Assembly (NCBI RefSeq): GCF_025971945.1
Contig: NZ_JAPDHW010000001.1
Span: forward strand, 62,001-126,000
Direction of reading: 5' to 3'
From: Chryseobacterium kimseyorum
GTDB lineage: Bacteria > Bacteroidota > Bacteroidia > Flavobacteriales > Weeksellaceae
DNA: 64,000 bases
Shown: positions 36,996-45,906 of the stretch, piece by piece
Layout of the letters: the number at the start of each line of letters is the position of its first letter
Position numbering within the stretch: position 1 is the stretch's first letter
Notes under the pieces: model-generated
Seen by the model: the letters and a program-made list of their open reading frames with translations, nothing else
What the model was told of the DNA's origin: nothing
The model's database searches: none
Made by a program: the position numbers and the translations under genes

Positions 36996-39692
36996 CTATT
37001 TTACAGGTAATTCAAAGTAAAAGGTTGAACCTGTACCAAACTCGCTTTCTGCCCAGATCTTACCATCGTGCGCTTCAATTATTTCGGCACTTAAATAAAG
37101 TCCAATTCCAAATCCTGCAATTTTACTCTGTTGCTCAACTCTGTAATAACGGTCAAAAAGTTTTGAAATATTTTCAGGTTTGATTCCCATTCCTTCGTCC
37201 TTAATGATGACTTTTATCTTTCTGTCATTTACTTCAGTGGACAAATGAATTTTGGTGCCGTTTTCTGAATATTTAACGGCATTTCCCACTAAATTATTAA
37301 GAACCTGTGCTATCTTTAAACGGTCAGCATGAACGGTAACCGCATCAGCGAAATTGAGAATGATATGATGCGTAGAATACTGGAGTTGGTAATCAATACA
37401 GACTTCTTCAATCAGTTCAGAAAAGTCAAAATCTGATTTTTCAAGATGTAATTTTCCTGATTCCAAACGTGAAACATCCAAAAATCCATTAATCATATCT
37501 GTCATATGCCTAATCTGTTTCAGAGATTGTGTATAGGCCTTCTGTAAAAACGGATCGTCGGCTTTTTCTGCCTTTCGTAATAGTAGTTGAAGATAGGTGT
37601 TTACTGATGTAATAGGAGTCTTAAGCTCGTGAGAAACCATACCTATAAAATCATTTTTTCTCTGCTCTTCTTCTTTCAGCCACTGGATATCGGTAGTCGA
37701 GCCCACCCACATCGTAACCGTTCCAAGTTCATCCAAAATAGGTGAAGCAATGTTTAAATGCCAAATATATTTTCCGTCAGAATTTTTGAACCGCATTTCG
37801 GAAACATGGGCTTTACCATTTGCTGCTGCTTCTGATAAACCGACTTGAAAATCTGTAATTTCGTCAGGATGCATCATTTGGTAATATCCGAAATCGCGCA
37901 TGTCTTCAAAATTCATTCCAGCAAATTCCAGCCATTGCTTATTGAAGAAAGTCACTTCACCGGTAGGAAGTGCGTTGGATATTTTTGCCGGAACCAAATC
38001 GGCGAGCATCTTAAAGTAAGCCTCGCTTTTTTCGACTGATAATCGTGCATTCACCTGCTCTGAGACATCGGTAGCCACAACCAGTATATCAGCGATATTC
38101 CCATCATCATCCGCTATGGGCTGATAAACTACGTTAAAGAAAATCTCTTTTAATTCATTCTCATGCATAAGCATGGCTCTGATTTCATTGGCATAAAATG
38201 GCTTTCCAGTTGTAAATACATCTTCTAAGAGTCCAAGAAACGGTTGATCTTGAATTTCAGGAAGTGCATCTGCTAAAGTCATTCCTACGATTGATTCTGT
38301 TTTGCCCCAGACCTCCAGAATCTTTTCATTGGCAGACTCGATAATGAAATCTTTTCCCCGCAAAAGGCCAATGGCAACCGGAGCTTTTTGAAAAACAAAT
38401 TTGAACCGTGACTCACTTTTAGCAAGCCTGTTATAAAGCATCGATAACTGATCGTTTGCGTATAAAAGCTGATCGGCATACAGCTGCATCTGTTTACGGG
38501 CATTAACTCTGTCTGTAATTTCAAAAGACATTACCAAAACACCATCACGCTTACCGTCTAATCCTGTTAAAGGTTGATAAGTGTAATCAACAAAAGTTTC
38601 CCTAATGGTTCCATCAGATTCTGTAAAAAGTACCGGGCTTTCTTTGACGTCAATGATTTCGCCGGTTTCCATAACTTTTCTGAGCTGACCAGCAAATGGC
38701 TGATCTGCCAGGTCGGGTAGGATTTCCAGAAAAGGTTTTCCGATTACTTCTTCTCTGGTCTTTTTCCAGTAGGCCAGATTGGCGTCATTAATCATCTCCA
38801 CGATAAGATTATCGTATCTTATAATAACAACTGATGCAGGAAGCATGTTAATAATCTGATTGAGATTATTACTTGTTCTTTCTAAATTTACTTTACTGTC
38901 AAGAAGCTGAGTGACTTCAAAAGTAAATATAAAAATACCGTCCACTGATCCTTCAGAATTAAATCTTGGTAGGAGCCGGTAAGTAAAATAACGGTCTTCT
39001 AACTCTTCTGATACTGAGTTGGAAAGTCTAACCTGGTCATTACTGAAACTTAACGGTTTTCCTTCCTGATATACTTTCCTTAATGATTTTTCTACTTCTG
39101 ACCCTACTAATTCAGGCAATGCTTCCAAAATTGGTTTACCCAATAATGTTCTTCCAGGTACTAAATCCTGATATAATGGATTAATCAGTTCGAAAACTAA
39201 ATCTTTACCGGATAATATCGCTATACCTGCGGGAATTTCATGAAGTAATTCGTACGAACGCTGACGTTCAACATTTAAATTCTGCTTTTCTGTAGCAACA
39301 TTTTGAAGCTCAATTGTACGCGCATTATTTTCAACTGCCCAAATGGTTACTTTAGTTACCGAACCGTCAGGGTTTGTAATGGGTGAGTATGTTAATGAGA
39401 TGTCGATTTGCTCTTCTTTGCCATGGTGATTAACTTTTAATTTCAGCCCCTGAGCATTGAAAGTCGTATTAGTACCAACAACATTTAATATTACTTTTTT
39501 GTCTATTGGATGACCCATCTCAGTCAGTTCGTCTACTGACTTTCCCAGCCATGACTCTCTAATTTCTCCAAACAAATTACTGTACTTATCATTAGTCATT
39601 TCCACAAGCTGTGATTCGGCATTTATGATGCAGATTCCAAAAGGGGATGATTCTATAAATGTATCTAATATCGGGGTATCAATTGTGTTCAT
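36996..39692 (-). CDS. Multi-PAS sensor histidine kinase, 898 residues
   Basis: Five PAS domains are visible: about residues 10-125, 150-270, 280-400, 430-550 and 557-670. Four share the loop style GKP..EALPEL..QPF, while the fifth (MHPDEITDFQVGLSEAAANG) is of the PAS_3 type. HisKA follows with GMVSHELKTPITSVNTYLQL, and the ATPase domain with NNLVGNAVKYSENG, DEGMGI and GFGIGLYLSAEIIEAHDG. No membrane segment is present, so the sensed signals are probably intracellular. The architecture parallels the kinase at the left edge of the window. It is convergent with the manganese catalase gene; the cognate regulator is not adjacent. Confidence 0.95.
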   Translation of the reverse strand: MNTIDTPILDTFIESSPFGICIINAESQLVEMTNDKYSNLFGEIRESWLGKSVDELTEMGHPIDKKVILNVVGTNTTFNAQGLKLKVNHHGKEEQIDISLTYSPITNPDGSVTKVTIWAVENNARTIELQNVATEKQNLNVERQRSYELLHEIPAGIAILSGKDLVFELINPLYQDLVPGRTLLGKPILEALPELVGSEVEKSLRKVYQEGKPLSFSNDQVRLSNSVSEELEDRYFTYRLLPRFNSEGSVDGIFIFTFEVTQLLDSKVNLERTSNNLNQIINMLPASVVIIRYDNLIVEMINDANLAYWKKTREEVIGKPFLEILPDLADQPFAGQLRKVMETGEIIDVKESPVLFTESDGTIRETFVDYTYQPLTGLDGKRDGVLVMSFEITDRVNARKQMQLYADQLLYANDQLSMLYNRLAKSESRFKFVFQKAPVAIGLLRGKDFIIESANEKILEVWGKTESIVGMTLADALPEIQDQPFLGLLEDVFTTGKPFYANEIRAMLMHENELKEIFFNVVYQPIADDDGNIADILVVATDVSEQVNARLSVEKSEAYFKMLADLVPAKISNALPTGEVTFFNKQWLEFAGMNFEDMRDFGYYQMMHPDEITDFQVGLSEAAANGKAHVSEMRFKNSDGKYIWHLNIASPILDELGTVTMWVGSTTDIQWLKEEEQRKNDFIGMVSHELKTPITSVNTYLQLLLRKAEKADDPFLQKAYTQSLKQIRHMTDMINGFLDVSRLESGKLHLEKSDFDFSELIEEVCIDYQLQYSTHHIILNFADAVTVHADRLKIAQVLNNLVGNAVKYSENGTKIHLSTEVNDRKIKVIIKDEGMGIKPENISKLFDRYYRVEQQSKIAGFGIGLYLSAEIIEAHDGKIWAESEFGTGSTFYFELPVK

Positions 39693-39756
39693 AGTTAGTA
39701 AGAAAGTGCTAAGATATAATAAAGATCTAAATTTATTGATAGGGGTATTTTGCTAC

Positions 39757-39930
39757 TTATGAGATTGAAGAAATTAATGCATTAGAAAAGGATGATTATA
39801 GAATTTTATCAATTGAAATTGATCAGATTTTAAGATCGATAACTAAGAAATCAGAAAGATTTCAGAATATGGAAATGCTTCAAATGTAGTAGAATTTATT
39901 GATGATGTAAAAGCTTTTATAGCAGAATAA
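39757..39930 (+). pseudogene. Remnant of an unidentified small gene, frameshifted
   Basis: One frame reads YEIEEINALEKDDYRILSIE and continues to about 39860; a second frame takes over with EIRKISEYGNASNVVEFIDD and ends VKAFIAE before TAA at about 39930. Joined, they resemble the C-terminal 65 residues of one soluble helical protein with a single frameshift and no 5' part. I cannot name the family. Confidence 0.4.
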
Positions 39931-39985
39931 ATTTTGAACTGAAAAGCATTGTTAAAGATTTTGCACATTTGATCATTTGATTTAG

Positions 39986-39993
39986 TAATTTTG
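39986..39993 (+). promoter_or_regulatory. TAnnTTTG promoter box of the AraC gene
   Basis: TAATTTTG lies about 70 bases before the ATG at 40065, with TTG about 22 bases upstream. Confidence 0.45.
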
Positions 39994-40064
39994 CGTTCTT
40001 CAATATGTTTTTTATCCAATTAAAAGCAGTGGGCTTAAAATTTTTGTAAAAAGTTTAAACTTTA

Positions 40065-40907
40065 ATGTATAATTTATCAACACAATTAAAAGAGCTCGGA
40101 TTTAATATCGATCTTTTACAGAATGCCATAGACCGGAATGATAAATTGTTGAAATTTAATACATTGGAGTATTTTTGTATCTACTTATTTCTAAATGATT
40201 ACGAGTTAAAAGTTGACGGAAAAATAGTGTCTGTGACCGGCGGTCAGGCTGTATTTTTAAGCCCGTTTAGAACCGTGGAATTTATAAAGCCTGTTCATTC
40301 AGATATTTATGTGATTGTTTTTACCCCGTTATTTTATGAAAAGTCGAAGAAAGACAGCCTGTTCTTAAATTCTGAAGTGTTTTTTAGTACTGATAGCCAC
40401 GTTCATACAATCCCTTATTTTGGTACCGAAGAATACATCAAATTACAAATGACTGATAGATTAAAATATTTTAAGGATTCCAGTCAGGATTTATATCTAA
40501 CTGTTGCACACAGTATTATTGAGGGTTTACTGATGGATGCTCTAAGGTATATCCGTCCTGCTAATGAGAAAGAAGGAGATGCTATAAGTATGCTGTCAAT
40601 TGGCAATAGTTTTAAAACGCTTTTACAAAAAGACGTCAGGATTCATCGGACGGTCTCTTACTATGCATCAAAACTTTTTGTATCAGAAAGAAAGCTTACA
40701 AATATTGTTAAAGAACTTTACGGGCAGACTGCCAAGCAAATGATTATTCAGAAATTTTGTAATGAATGCGTGATCGCTCTGACTCACTCAAACCTGACAA
40801 TTTCTGAAGTCTCATTTGAGTTCGGTTTCAGCAGTGAAAGTAATTTTACAAACTTTTTAAGAAAACATACGGGTAAAAATCCTACTGAATTACGGATGTT
40901 TGGATAG
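40065..40907 (+). CDS. AraC family transcriptional regulator
   Basis: A 280-residue protein. The N-terminal 150 residues form a probable cupin sensor (GGQAVFLSPFRTVEF near residue 60). The C-terminal double helix-turn-helix starts near residue 195: VSYYASKLFVSERKLTNIVK, then LTISEVSFEFGFSSESNFTN and GKNPTELRMF. No target is adjacent: both neighbours are short or broken frames. It may act on distant genes or have lost its partner in the rearrangements seen on both sides. Confidence 0.88.
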   Translation: MYNLSTQLKELGFNIDLLQNAIDRNDKLLKFNTLEYFCIYLFLNDYELKVDGKIVSVTGGQAVFLSPFRTVEFIKPVHSDIYVIVFTPLFYEKSKKDSLFLNSEVFFSTDSHVHTIPYFGTEEYIKLQMTDRLKYFKDSSQDLYLTVAHSIIEGLLMDALRYIRPANEKEGDAISMLSIGNSFKTLLQKDVRIHRTVSYYASKLFVSERKLTNIVKELYGQTAKQMIIQKFCNECVIALTHSNLTISEVSFEFGFSSESNFTNFLRKHTGKNPTELRMFG

Positions 40908-41431
40908 TGGATATTTCCTACACGAATTCTTTCAGCTTTTAAAACCAGTTTAATTCCGCAACTTCTGGGCAACATATCATCATGGTTTACAAGATAAGTC
41001 ACAGCACAAAAGTTTTTGATACCATTTTTAATCTCCACCCATATTTTGGAAGTTTCATTTTCTAAACGTACTTATTCTATTCAAAAAATTACTTCAGACA
41101 TTTGATGAACGGTAAAAATTCACAAGTAAAATGTCTTTTTTAATAATCTAACTTTTCATTCCAGACTGTAAATTCGTGCCGTCAATTATATTATAATTCA
41201 TTATTATCATAATTAATTAAAAGAAATTTAAAATTGAATGTGATTTTTTAAGGAGTTAGATGATATAATTGCTTATCGTTATGCAGGTAAATATTTTGGT
41301 TATTTCTATAAGGGTAGAAACATTATGAAGAAAGTAAACGTCTCATATTTTTTATCAAATTGAAATCACCACAGTATTTCAGAAGCGAGAGAACTTTAAA
41401 TAAAACTAAGAAATAATAGAAACTTTTTAAA
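40908..41431. other. Intergenic region with two open stretches of doubtful status
   Basis: On the leftward strand about 41068-40908 reads LENETSKIWVEIKNGIKNF, then CAVTYLVNHDDMLPRSCGIK; it has no start codon after the upstream stop and runs into the AraC gene antisense, so it looks like a gene fragment. On the rightward strand about 41230-41362 reads FFKELDDIIAYRYAGKYFGY before a stop, also without a start. Neither can be assigned. Confidence 0.35.
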
Positions 41432-41668
41432 ATGAACTACCAACAGGCATTAGAGCGCACTCATAGACTTAAGAACTTTGCAGAAGAGTTTAATGTTAAC
41501 AATCGTGTTCGATACATTGTCGTTCCTGAAAATCAGAATGAAATGATTAATTTTTTGCATAGTAATCCTTCCTTTAAGGAAGATCAGAATTTTGAGGAAT
41601 GCATTCGGTTTTCATCTGACGGAAATTTTATTGTCTATCGCCTGGAGCTGAGCGAAAATCAGGATTAG
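41432..41668 (+). CDS. Small hypothetical protein of 78 residues
   Basis: A soluble, charged 78-residue product (MNYQQALERTHRLKNFAEEF at its start; RYIVVPENQNEMINFLHSNP in the middle) with no signal, membrane segment or recognised domain. Composition and an A/T-rich leader fit a real gene of this organism. It stands alone between two AraC genes in a gene-poor stretch. Function unknown. Confidence 0.55.
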   Translation: MNYQQALERTHRLKNFAEEFNVNNRVRYIVVPENQNEMINFLHSNPSFKEDQNFEECIRFSSDGNFIVYRLELSENQD

Positions 41669-41855
41669 TCGTGCACGGCAGTTCAGAAAATGCCTCTGAA
41701 TTGCTGTGTGGATTTTTAGGTATCTCATTTCTCGCTGCAGAAATGTGTATGTTGATAGCAAATTAAAATATTGATCAGCCAAAAATCCTCTTTTTTTCAA
41801 AACAATGTAATCAATAATGGAGATCTATCATATTGAGGTCAGCAATAAACTAATA

Positions 41856-41883
41856 AACGGCTTATCTGAAAAGATAGGCCGTT
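41856..41883 (+). terminator. Hairpin, possible terminator
   Basis: Stem AACGGCTTATCT / AGATAGGCCGTT around a GAAA tetraloop-like loop (one G-T pair). The T run after it is weak, so it could be a terminator or another structured RNA element. Confidence 0.4.
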
Positions 41884-42210
41884 GTAAATTTTGTCTCTTA
41901 TTATCTAACGTATTTGCTTTTCAGATACAAAGCTCTATGTTCTCTTTATTTAAAACTTTATGAAAGTATCTGAGATACTGTTTGTATTCGTTTACTTCAT
42001 ATTTAGTTTAAAAGTTTATTTAGTTTGAATTTTCAGTTTGTGAAATGTCATTTTTGAAATGTGAACTCTGAATTTCTAATTCCTCTCCGTTGAGCAGATT
42101 TAAATAATAACTATTCAACGAAACCGTTCATATCTTCACGCAAAAATTATTTAATGTGATTTGTGAACCTAATACAGTTTTTAGTTAGACTTTATCAGGA
42201 TAAATTACAA

Positions 42211-42218
42211 TAATTTTG
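42211..42218 (+). promoter_or_regulatory. TAnnTTTG promoter box of the second AraC gene
   Basis: TAATTTTG lies 23 bases before the ATG at 42242, giving a leader of about 17 bases. Confidence 0.55.
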
Positions 42219-42241
42219 TAGTAGAAAATTCTTTAAATCCA

Positions 42242-43123
42242 ATGAGCAAAGATAATATCGAGATGCATCTGCTGTCAGGAAAAGGTTGTGATATCATGAT
42301 ATCGCCTATGTCGGCATCATACGTTCCTTCAGAAGATGAACCGAATACCTCGGAAGCGCACCGTCACGATTACTATTCTTTATTTCTTTTAGAGAAGGGT
42401 TTGATTAAAATGTTTGTTGATAATGAGTGCGTGATGATGTCGGGACCATCTGTCTTACTGGTCAGTCCGGAACAGGTACATCATCCTTCGGAATCCTCTG
42501 TTATCAAGGGTTGGGTAATGGCTTTTGACGGTAAAATAATTGACCGCGAGGTTATCAGTTCTTTAGAGCATTCCAATAGTGAAATTTGCGTTTTAGAACT
42601 TAATAATAATGATCTTTCTTTTTTAAATAATTTACTATCCAATTTACATTCTTGCGTGAGCAACAGGATTAGTGCTCCATTCGAGAAGAACCTGTTACAT
42701 AGTATGGTCAGCTCACTATACCTTAAACTGGCAAATATTCACTGGTCCAAGAATTTACATTGTGAAAAAGCTTCAAAGTCGCGGTCGGTACAGATCACAC
42801 AGAATTTTAAGTTTTTGGTAAGGAATGACTTCAGGGAATTTAAAAAGCCTTCGATGTATGCAGAAAAACTAAGTATATCTGTAACCTATCTCAATGATAC
42901 AGTCAAGAAAATCACAGGTTTTTCAGCTACCACAATCATTCAACAGGAAATTGTAGGTGAAGCACAGCGCATGCTTTTATACACCGGTAAAAGTGTTAAG
43001 GAAATTGCCTTTGATCTCGGTTTCGAAGACTGGAAGTATTTTACGAGACTGTTTTCAAAAGTTTCAGGCAGATCTCCAACTGCATTTAGAAATGACCGGA
43101 AAATTATCAGATCGGAATATTGA
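42242..43123 (+). CDS. AraC family transcriptional regulator
   Basis: A 293-residue protein with a cupin-type sensor domain (EAHRHDYYSLFLLEKGLIKM near residue 40, followed by SVLLVSPEQVHHP) and a C-terminal double helix-turn-helix from residue 200: MYAEKLSISVTYLNDTVKKI, then SVKEIAFDLGFEDWKYFTRL and SGRSPTAFR. It precedes the FAD monooxygenase gene by 160 bases on the same strand, and an effect on that gene is the simplest hypothesis. The ligand is unknown. Confidence 0.9.
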   Translation: MSKDNIEMHLLSGKGCDIMISPMSASYVPSEDEPNTSEAHRHDYYSLFLLEKGLIKMFVDNECVMMSGPSVLLVSPEQVHHPSESSVIKGWVMAFDGKIIDREVISSLEHSNSEICVLELNNNDLSFLNNLLSNLHSCVSNRISAPFEKNLLHSMVSSLYLKLANIHWSKNLHCEKASKSRSVQITQNFKFLVRNDFREFKKPSMYAEKLSISVTYLNDTVKKITGFSATTIIQQEIVGEAQRMLLYTGKSVKEIAFDLGFEDWKYFTRLFSKVSGRSPTAFRNDRKIIRSEY

Positions 43124-43283
43124 AAGCAAATAATTTTTCCAGATATGGCTCTTTAGTAGAAGAATTCGTGCATTTTATTAAGAACTTATATTGAGGTTGT
43201 AATCTTTCTTTGTTGCTGTAATTCAGCTGCATGCCAATCTGGGATTTCAAACAGCAGTGATGTTGAAAAAATATAATTGTAAT

Positions 43284-44486
43284 ATGAAAAATAAAAAAAT
43301 ATTGATTTCTGGTGCAAGCATTGCTGGCCCTACATTGGCATACTGGCTGCACCGATATGGTTTTACAGTAACGGTCGTCGAACGTGCGCCTGAGTTAAGA
43401 CTTGGCGGTCAAAATATTGATGTAAAGGGACCTGCAAAAGAGGTTGCCCTAAAAATGGGAATCGTAGAAAAAATTCGTGCGCGTAATACAACCGAAGTAG
43501 GATTAAGATTCGTTGATTCACAAAATGAGACACTGGCAGAATTTCCATCCGACAGCTCCATGAGTATGACTCAGGAACTGGAAATCCTACGTGGAGATTT
43601 GGTGAAAATTCTTTACGAACAATCTTCCAAAGATGTTAACTATATTTTCGGTGATCATATTGTTCATTTAAAGGAAACGGAAGATGATATTGGAGTTGAA
43701 TTTAAGAGCGGTAAAAAGGAAGCGTTTTCTATTGTGATTTCTGCTGAGGGTATTGGCTCTGCTACCCGTGATTTGGCCTTTGGAAGTCGTCCTCATTACA
43801 AATATTTAGGGTTACATACCGCCTATCTTACAATCCCCAAAAAAAGTACAGACAGCAGATGGGCACGCTGGTACAATGCTCCGAGGGGAATCGTTTTCAT
43901 GCTAAGACCTGACAATTATGGCGAAAACAGAGCTTCAGTAACCTTTTTAGCTAAAGAGAATGAATATAAAGATCTTCCGGAAGACAGGCAGAAAAAAGTT
44001 TTGATCAGTCACTTAAATGGAACAGGTTGGGAATCTGAAAGGCTGATTAACGAAATTGAAGATAGCAAGGATTTCTATTTTGAAAGAGTTAGTCAGGTGA
44101 AAGCTAAGCAATGGAGTAAGGGGAGAGTGGTTATCACAGGTGATGCTGCCTGGTGTGCCACACCTATTGCGGGCAAGGGTACCGATCTGGCGATGGCAGG
44201 CGCCTACGTACTTGCCGGAGAGCTGTCAAAAGCAGAAGATCATTATGAAGCTTTTAAAAATTACGAAAAAATAATGCGGCCATACGTTGATAAATGTCAG
44301 AAACTACCTCCCGGCATACCTGGAATTGTATACCCGGAATCTAAGTGGGGTGTTACTCTGCTCAACAAAGTCGTTAAGATAGCCGGAAGTAAACCGGTTA
44401 AATATGTAATGAATCTTTTTTCAGGGACTGAAAAAGAAGATAAAAAGGACTTTGTTTTACCGAATTATGAGAATAATTTCAAATAA
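43284..44486 (+). CDS. FAD-dependent monooxygenase
   Basis: I take the ATG at 43284 (400 residues); an earlier start at 43257 adds nine residues before the fold. The FAD-binding motif is ILISGASIAGPTLAYWLHRY (GxSxxGP/S variant), the ERAPELRLGGQNIDVKGPAK segment follows, and the second FAD motif is RVVITGDAAWCATPIAGKGT near residue 290. This is the class A flavoprotein hydroxylase family (PHBH fold). It is not TetX: the N-terminal and middle segments differ throughout. The substrate is unknown; relatives hydroxylate aromatics or antibiotics. Two terminator hairpins follow. Confidence 0.88.
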   Translation: MKNKKILISGASIAGPTLAYWLHRYGFTVTVVERAPELRLGGQNIDVKGPAKEVALKMGIVEKIRARNTTEVGLRFVDSQNETLAEFPSDSSMSMTQELEILRGDLVKILYEQSSKDVNYIFGDHIVHLKETEDDIGVEFKSGKKEAFSIVISAEGIGSATRDLAFGSRPHYKYLGLHTAYLTIPKKSTDSRWARWYNAPRGIVFMLRPDNYGENRASVTFLAKENEYKDLPEDRQKKVLISHLNGTGWESERLINEIEDSKDFYFERVSQVKAKQWSKGRVVITGDAAWCATPIAGKGTDLAMAGAYVLAGELSKAEDHYEAFKNYEKIMRPYVDKCQKLPPGIPGIVYPESKWGVTLLNKVVKIAGSKPVKYVMNLFSGTEKEDKKDFVLPNYENNFK

Positions 44487-44493
44487 AAGAACG

Positions 44494-44533
44494 AATGATA
44501 CAGTGTGTATTTGGCATCAACAGTATCATTTTT
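44494..44533 (+). terminator. Rho-independent terminator of the monooxygenase gene
   Basis: Stem AATGATAC / GTATCATT with T run, seven bases after the stop codon. Confidence 0.65.
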
Positions 44534-44570
44534 AAATTTCAAGATAACACAAATGATGATTTTTTGAAAT

Positions 44571-44600
44571 GCACAACTTTTAGAGTTGTGCGTTTTTGTT
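44571..44600 (+). terminator. Second hairpin terminator after the monooxygenase gene
   Basis: Stem GCACAACT / AGTTGTGC followed by GTTTTTG and more T. Confidence 0.7.
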
Positions 44601-44816
44601 TTGTAAAAAACTGAATTTCAATCAAGATTTGTAATGTCTATGAATTCTTTAAGTTAGAAACAACATACTGATAATGATTCTATAGATTTTAATGTTTACG
44701 TGTTATGTCACCGATTAAATTACTTTTACCGGCAGAATTTGTACTGTGAATGAAAAAATTGAGTATTTTAGTGTATCGCCGACTTCGTGCGGTTCAATCA
44801 CTATAAAAAATATTCA

Positions 44817-45719
44817 ATGTTAAATAATAAAAAAGTTAATGTCATAAGTTTTGGAGAAGTACTTTTCGATGTATTCGGAGAAGAAAAGAAAATTGGCGGA
44901 GCACCTCTTAATATTGCTCTCAGGATGGCTTCTTATGGCTTTCCTGTGGCAATGATCAGCGCGGTGGGCAATGACGAAGACGGAAAGGTCATTTTGGATT
45001 ATACCAGACAGAATGAAATTAAAATTTCGGGAATCAATGTTTCTGAGGAATATGAAACAGGAATTGTGCAGGTCTCCTTAAATGAAAGTGGTTCTGCCAC
45101 GTACGAGATCAGATTTCCGTCCGCATGGGATTTTATCAGTGTCGATGAAAAAATCAAGGATATCGTAAAAGATGCCGACGTTTTTTTCTATGGCAGTCTT
45201 GCCAGCAGAAATGAGGTTTCTCAAAAGACTCTGTTCTCTTTACTGGAATCAAATGATACAGTGTTTAAAGTTTTTGACGTAAACTTAAGAAAACCATTTT
45301 ACAGTATTCAGCTCCTGGAAAAGCTGATGAGTAAGGCAGACTTTATCAAATTTAATGATGAGGAAATACTTGAAGTAGCTCAAGAAATGGGCTATCAATC
45401 TGATGATCTAACATCAACCATCTATTTTTTGGCAGAAAAAACAAATGCAAAAGCGATCTGTGTAACTTTGGGTAAACACGGATCTATTCTTCTGTGGAAT
45501 AATGATTTATATAAACATGAAGGATATCCAGTGAAAGTGGCAGACACGGTGGGTGCCGGAGACTCTTTTTTGGCCAGTCTTATTTCAAAACTGCTGACAG
45601 ATTATAATCCTAAAGAAGCTCTTGATTTCGCAAGCGCAGTAGGTGCTTTGGTCGCAAGTTATTCAGGAGCAAATCCGAAGATCGAAAGTTCAGAAATAGA
45701 AATGATGATTAAGGGTTAA
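44817..45719 (+). CDS. PfkB family carbohydrate kinase, probably fructokinase
   Basis: A 300-residue kinase from the ATG at 44817; ten more in-frame residues upstream (from 44787) are not conserved in style. The N-terminal substrate loop is seen in GEVLFDVFGEEKKIGGAPLN, and the C-terminal PfkB signature with the catalytic aspartate in VADTVGAGDSFLASLISKLL. The glycine-poor middle and the GGAPLN motif point to fructokinase-like members, which phosphorylate fructose in the cytoplasm. No sugar transporter gene is adjacent. It ends at a strong hairpin shared with the convergent phytochrome gene. Confidence 0.9.
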   Translation: MLNNKKVNVISFGEVLFDVFGEEKKIGGAPLNIALRMASYGFPVAMISAVGNDEDGKVILDYTRQNEIKISGINVSEEYETGIVQVSLNESGSATYEIRFPSAWDFISVDEKIKDIVKDADVFFYGSLASRNEVSQKTLFSLLESNDTVFKVFDVNLRKPFYSIQLLEKLMSKADFIKFNDEEILEVAQEMGYQSDDLTSTIYFLAEKTNAKAICVTLGKHGSILLWNNDLYKHEGYPVKVADTVGAGDSFLASLISKLLTDYNPKEALDFASAVGALVASYSGANPKIESSEIEMMIKG

Positions 45720-45782
45720 ATGTCTAACATTAATTTAAAAAGTGTAGTTTTCAAAAATATTCACAATTACATATTTCAAGAA

Positions 45783-45810
45783 AAAAGCCTTACACTGTAA
45801 GGCTTTTATT
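45783..45810. terminator. Bidirectional terminator between the sugar kinase and the phytochrome gene
   Basis: Perfect stem AAAAGCCTTA / TAAGGCTTTT with a five-base loop; T-rich on the right and A-rich on the left, serving both convergent genes. Confidence 0.85.
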
Positions 45811-45906
45811 TATGAAAGTAGGAATTTGTTTACTTAGAAATAGATCATTAAAATTAAATTACAGTGGCAATTTTACCACCATCTTTTTAATTAATTTAAT
45901 AATTTT

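Larger units (their letters stand above)
39693..40064. other. Intergenic region with a gene remnant and a promoter
   Basis: The interval holds a broken reading frame at about 39757-39930 and the promoter box at 39986-39993. The rest is AT-rich and shows nothing else. Confidence 0.45.
41669..42241. other. Long intergenic region upstream of an AraC gene
   Basis: These 573 bases hold a strong hairpin at 41856-41883 and the promoter at 42211-42218. I see no supportable gene; the open frame on the leftward strand at 41612-41800 has no protein-like composition. Confidence 0.45.
44487..44816. other. Intergenic region
   Basis: These 330 bases hold two hairpins (44494-44533 and 44571-44600) and no coding frame. 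No exact promoter box for the sugar kinase is visible. Confidence 0.5.

Noticed and set aside
43284..44486. Tetracycline-modifying TetX enzyme
   Set aside because: The fold is shared, but the FAD-loop, middle and C-terminal segments do not resemble TetX; only class A flavoprotein monooxygenase can be supported.
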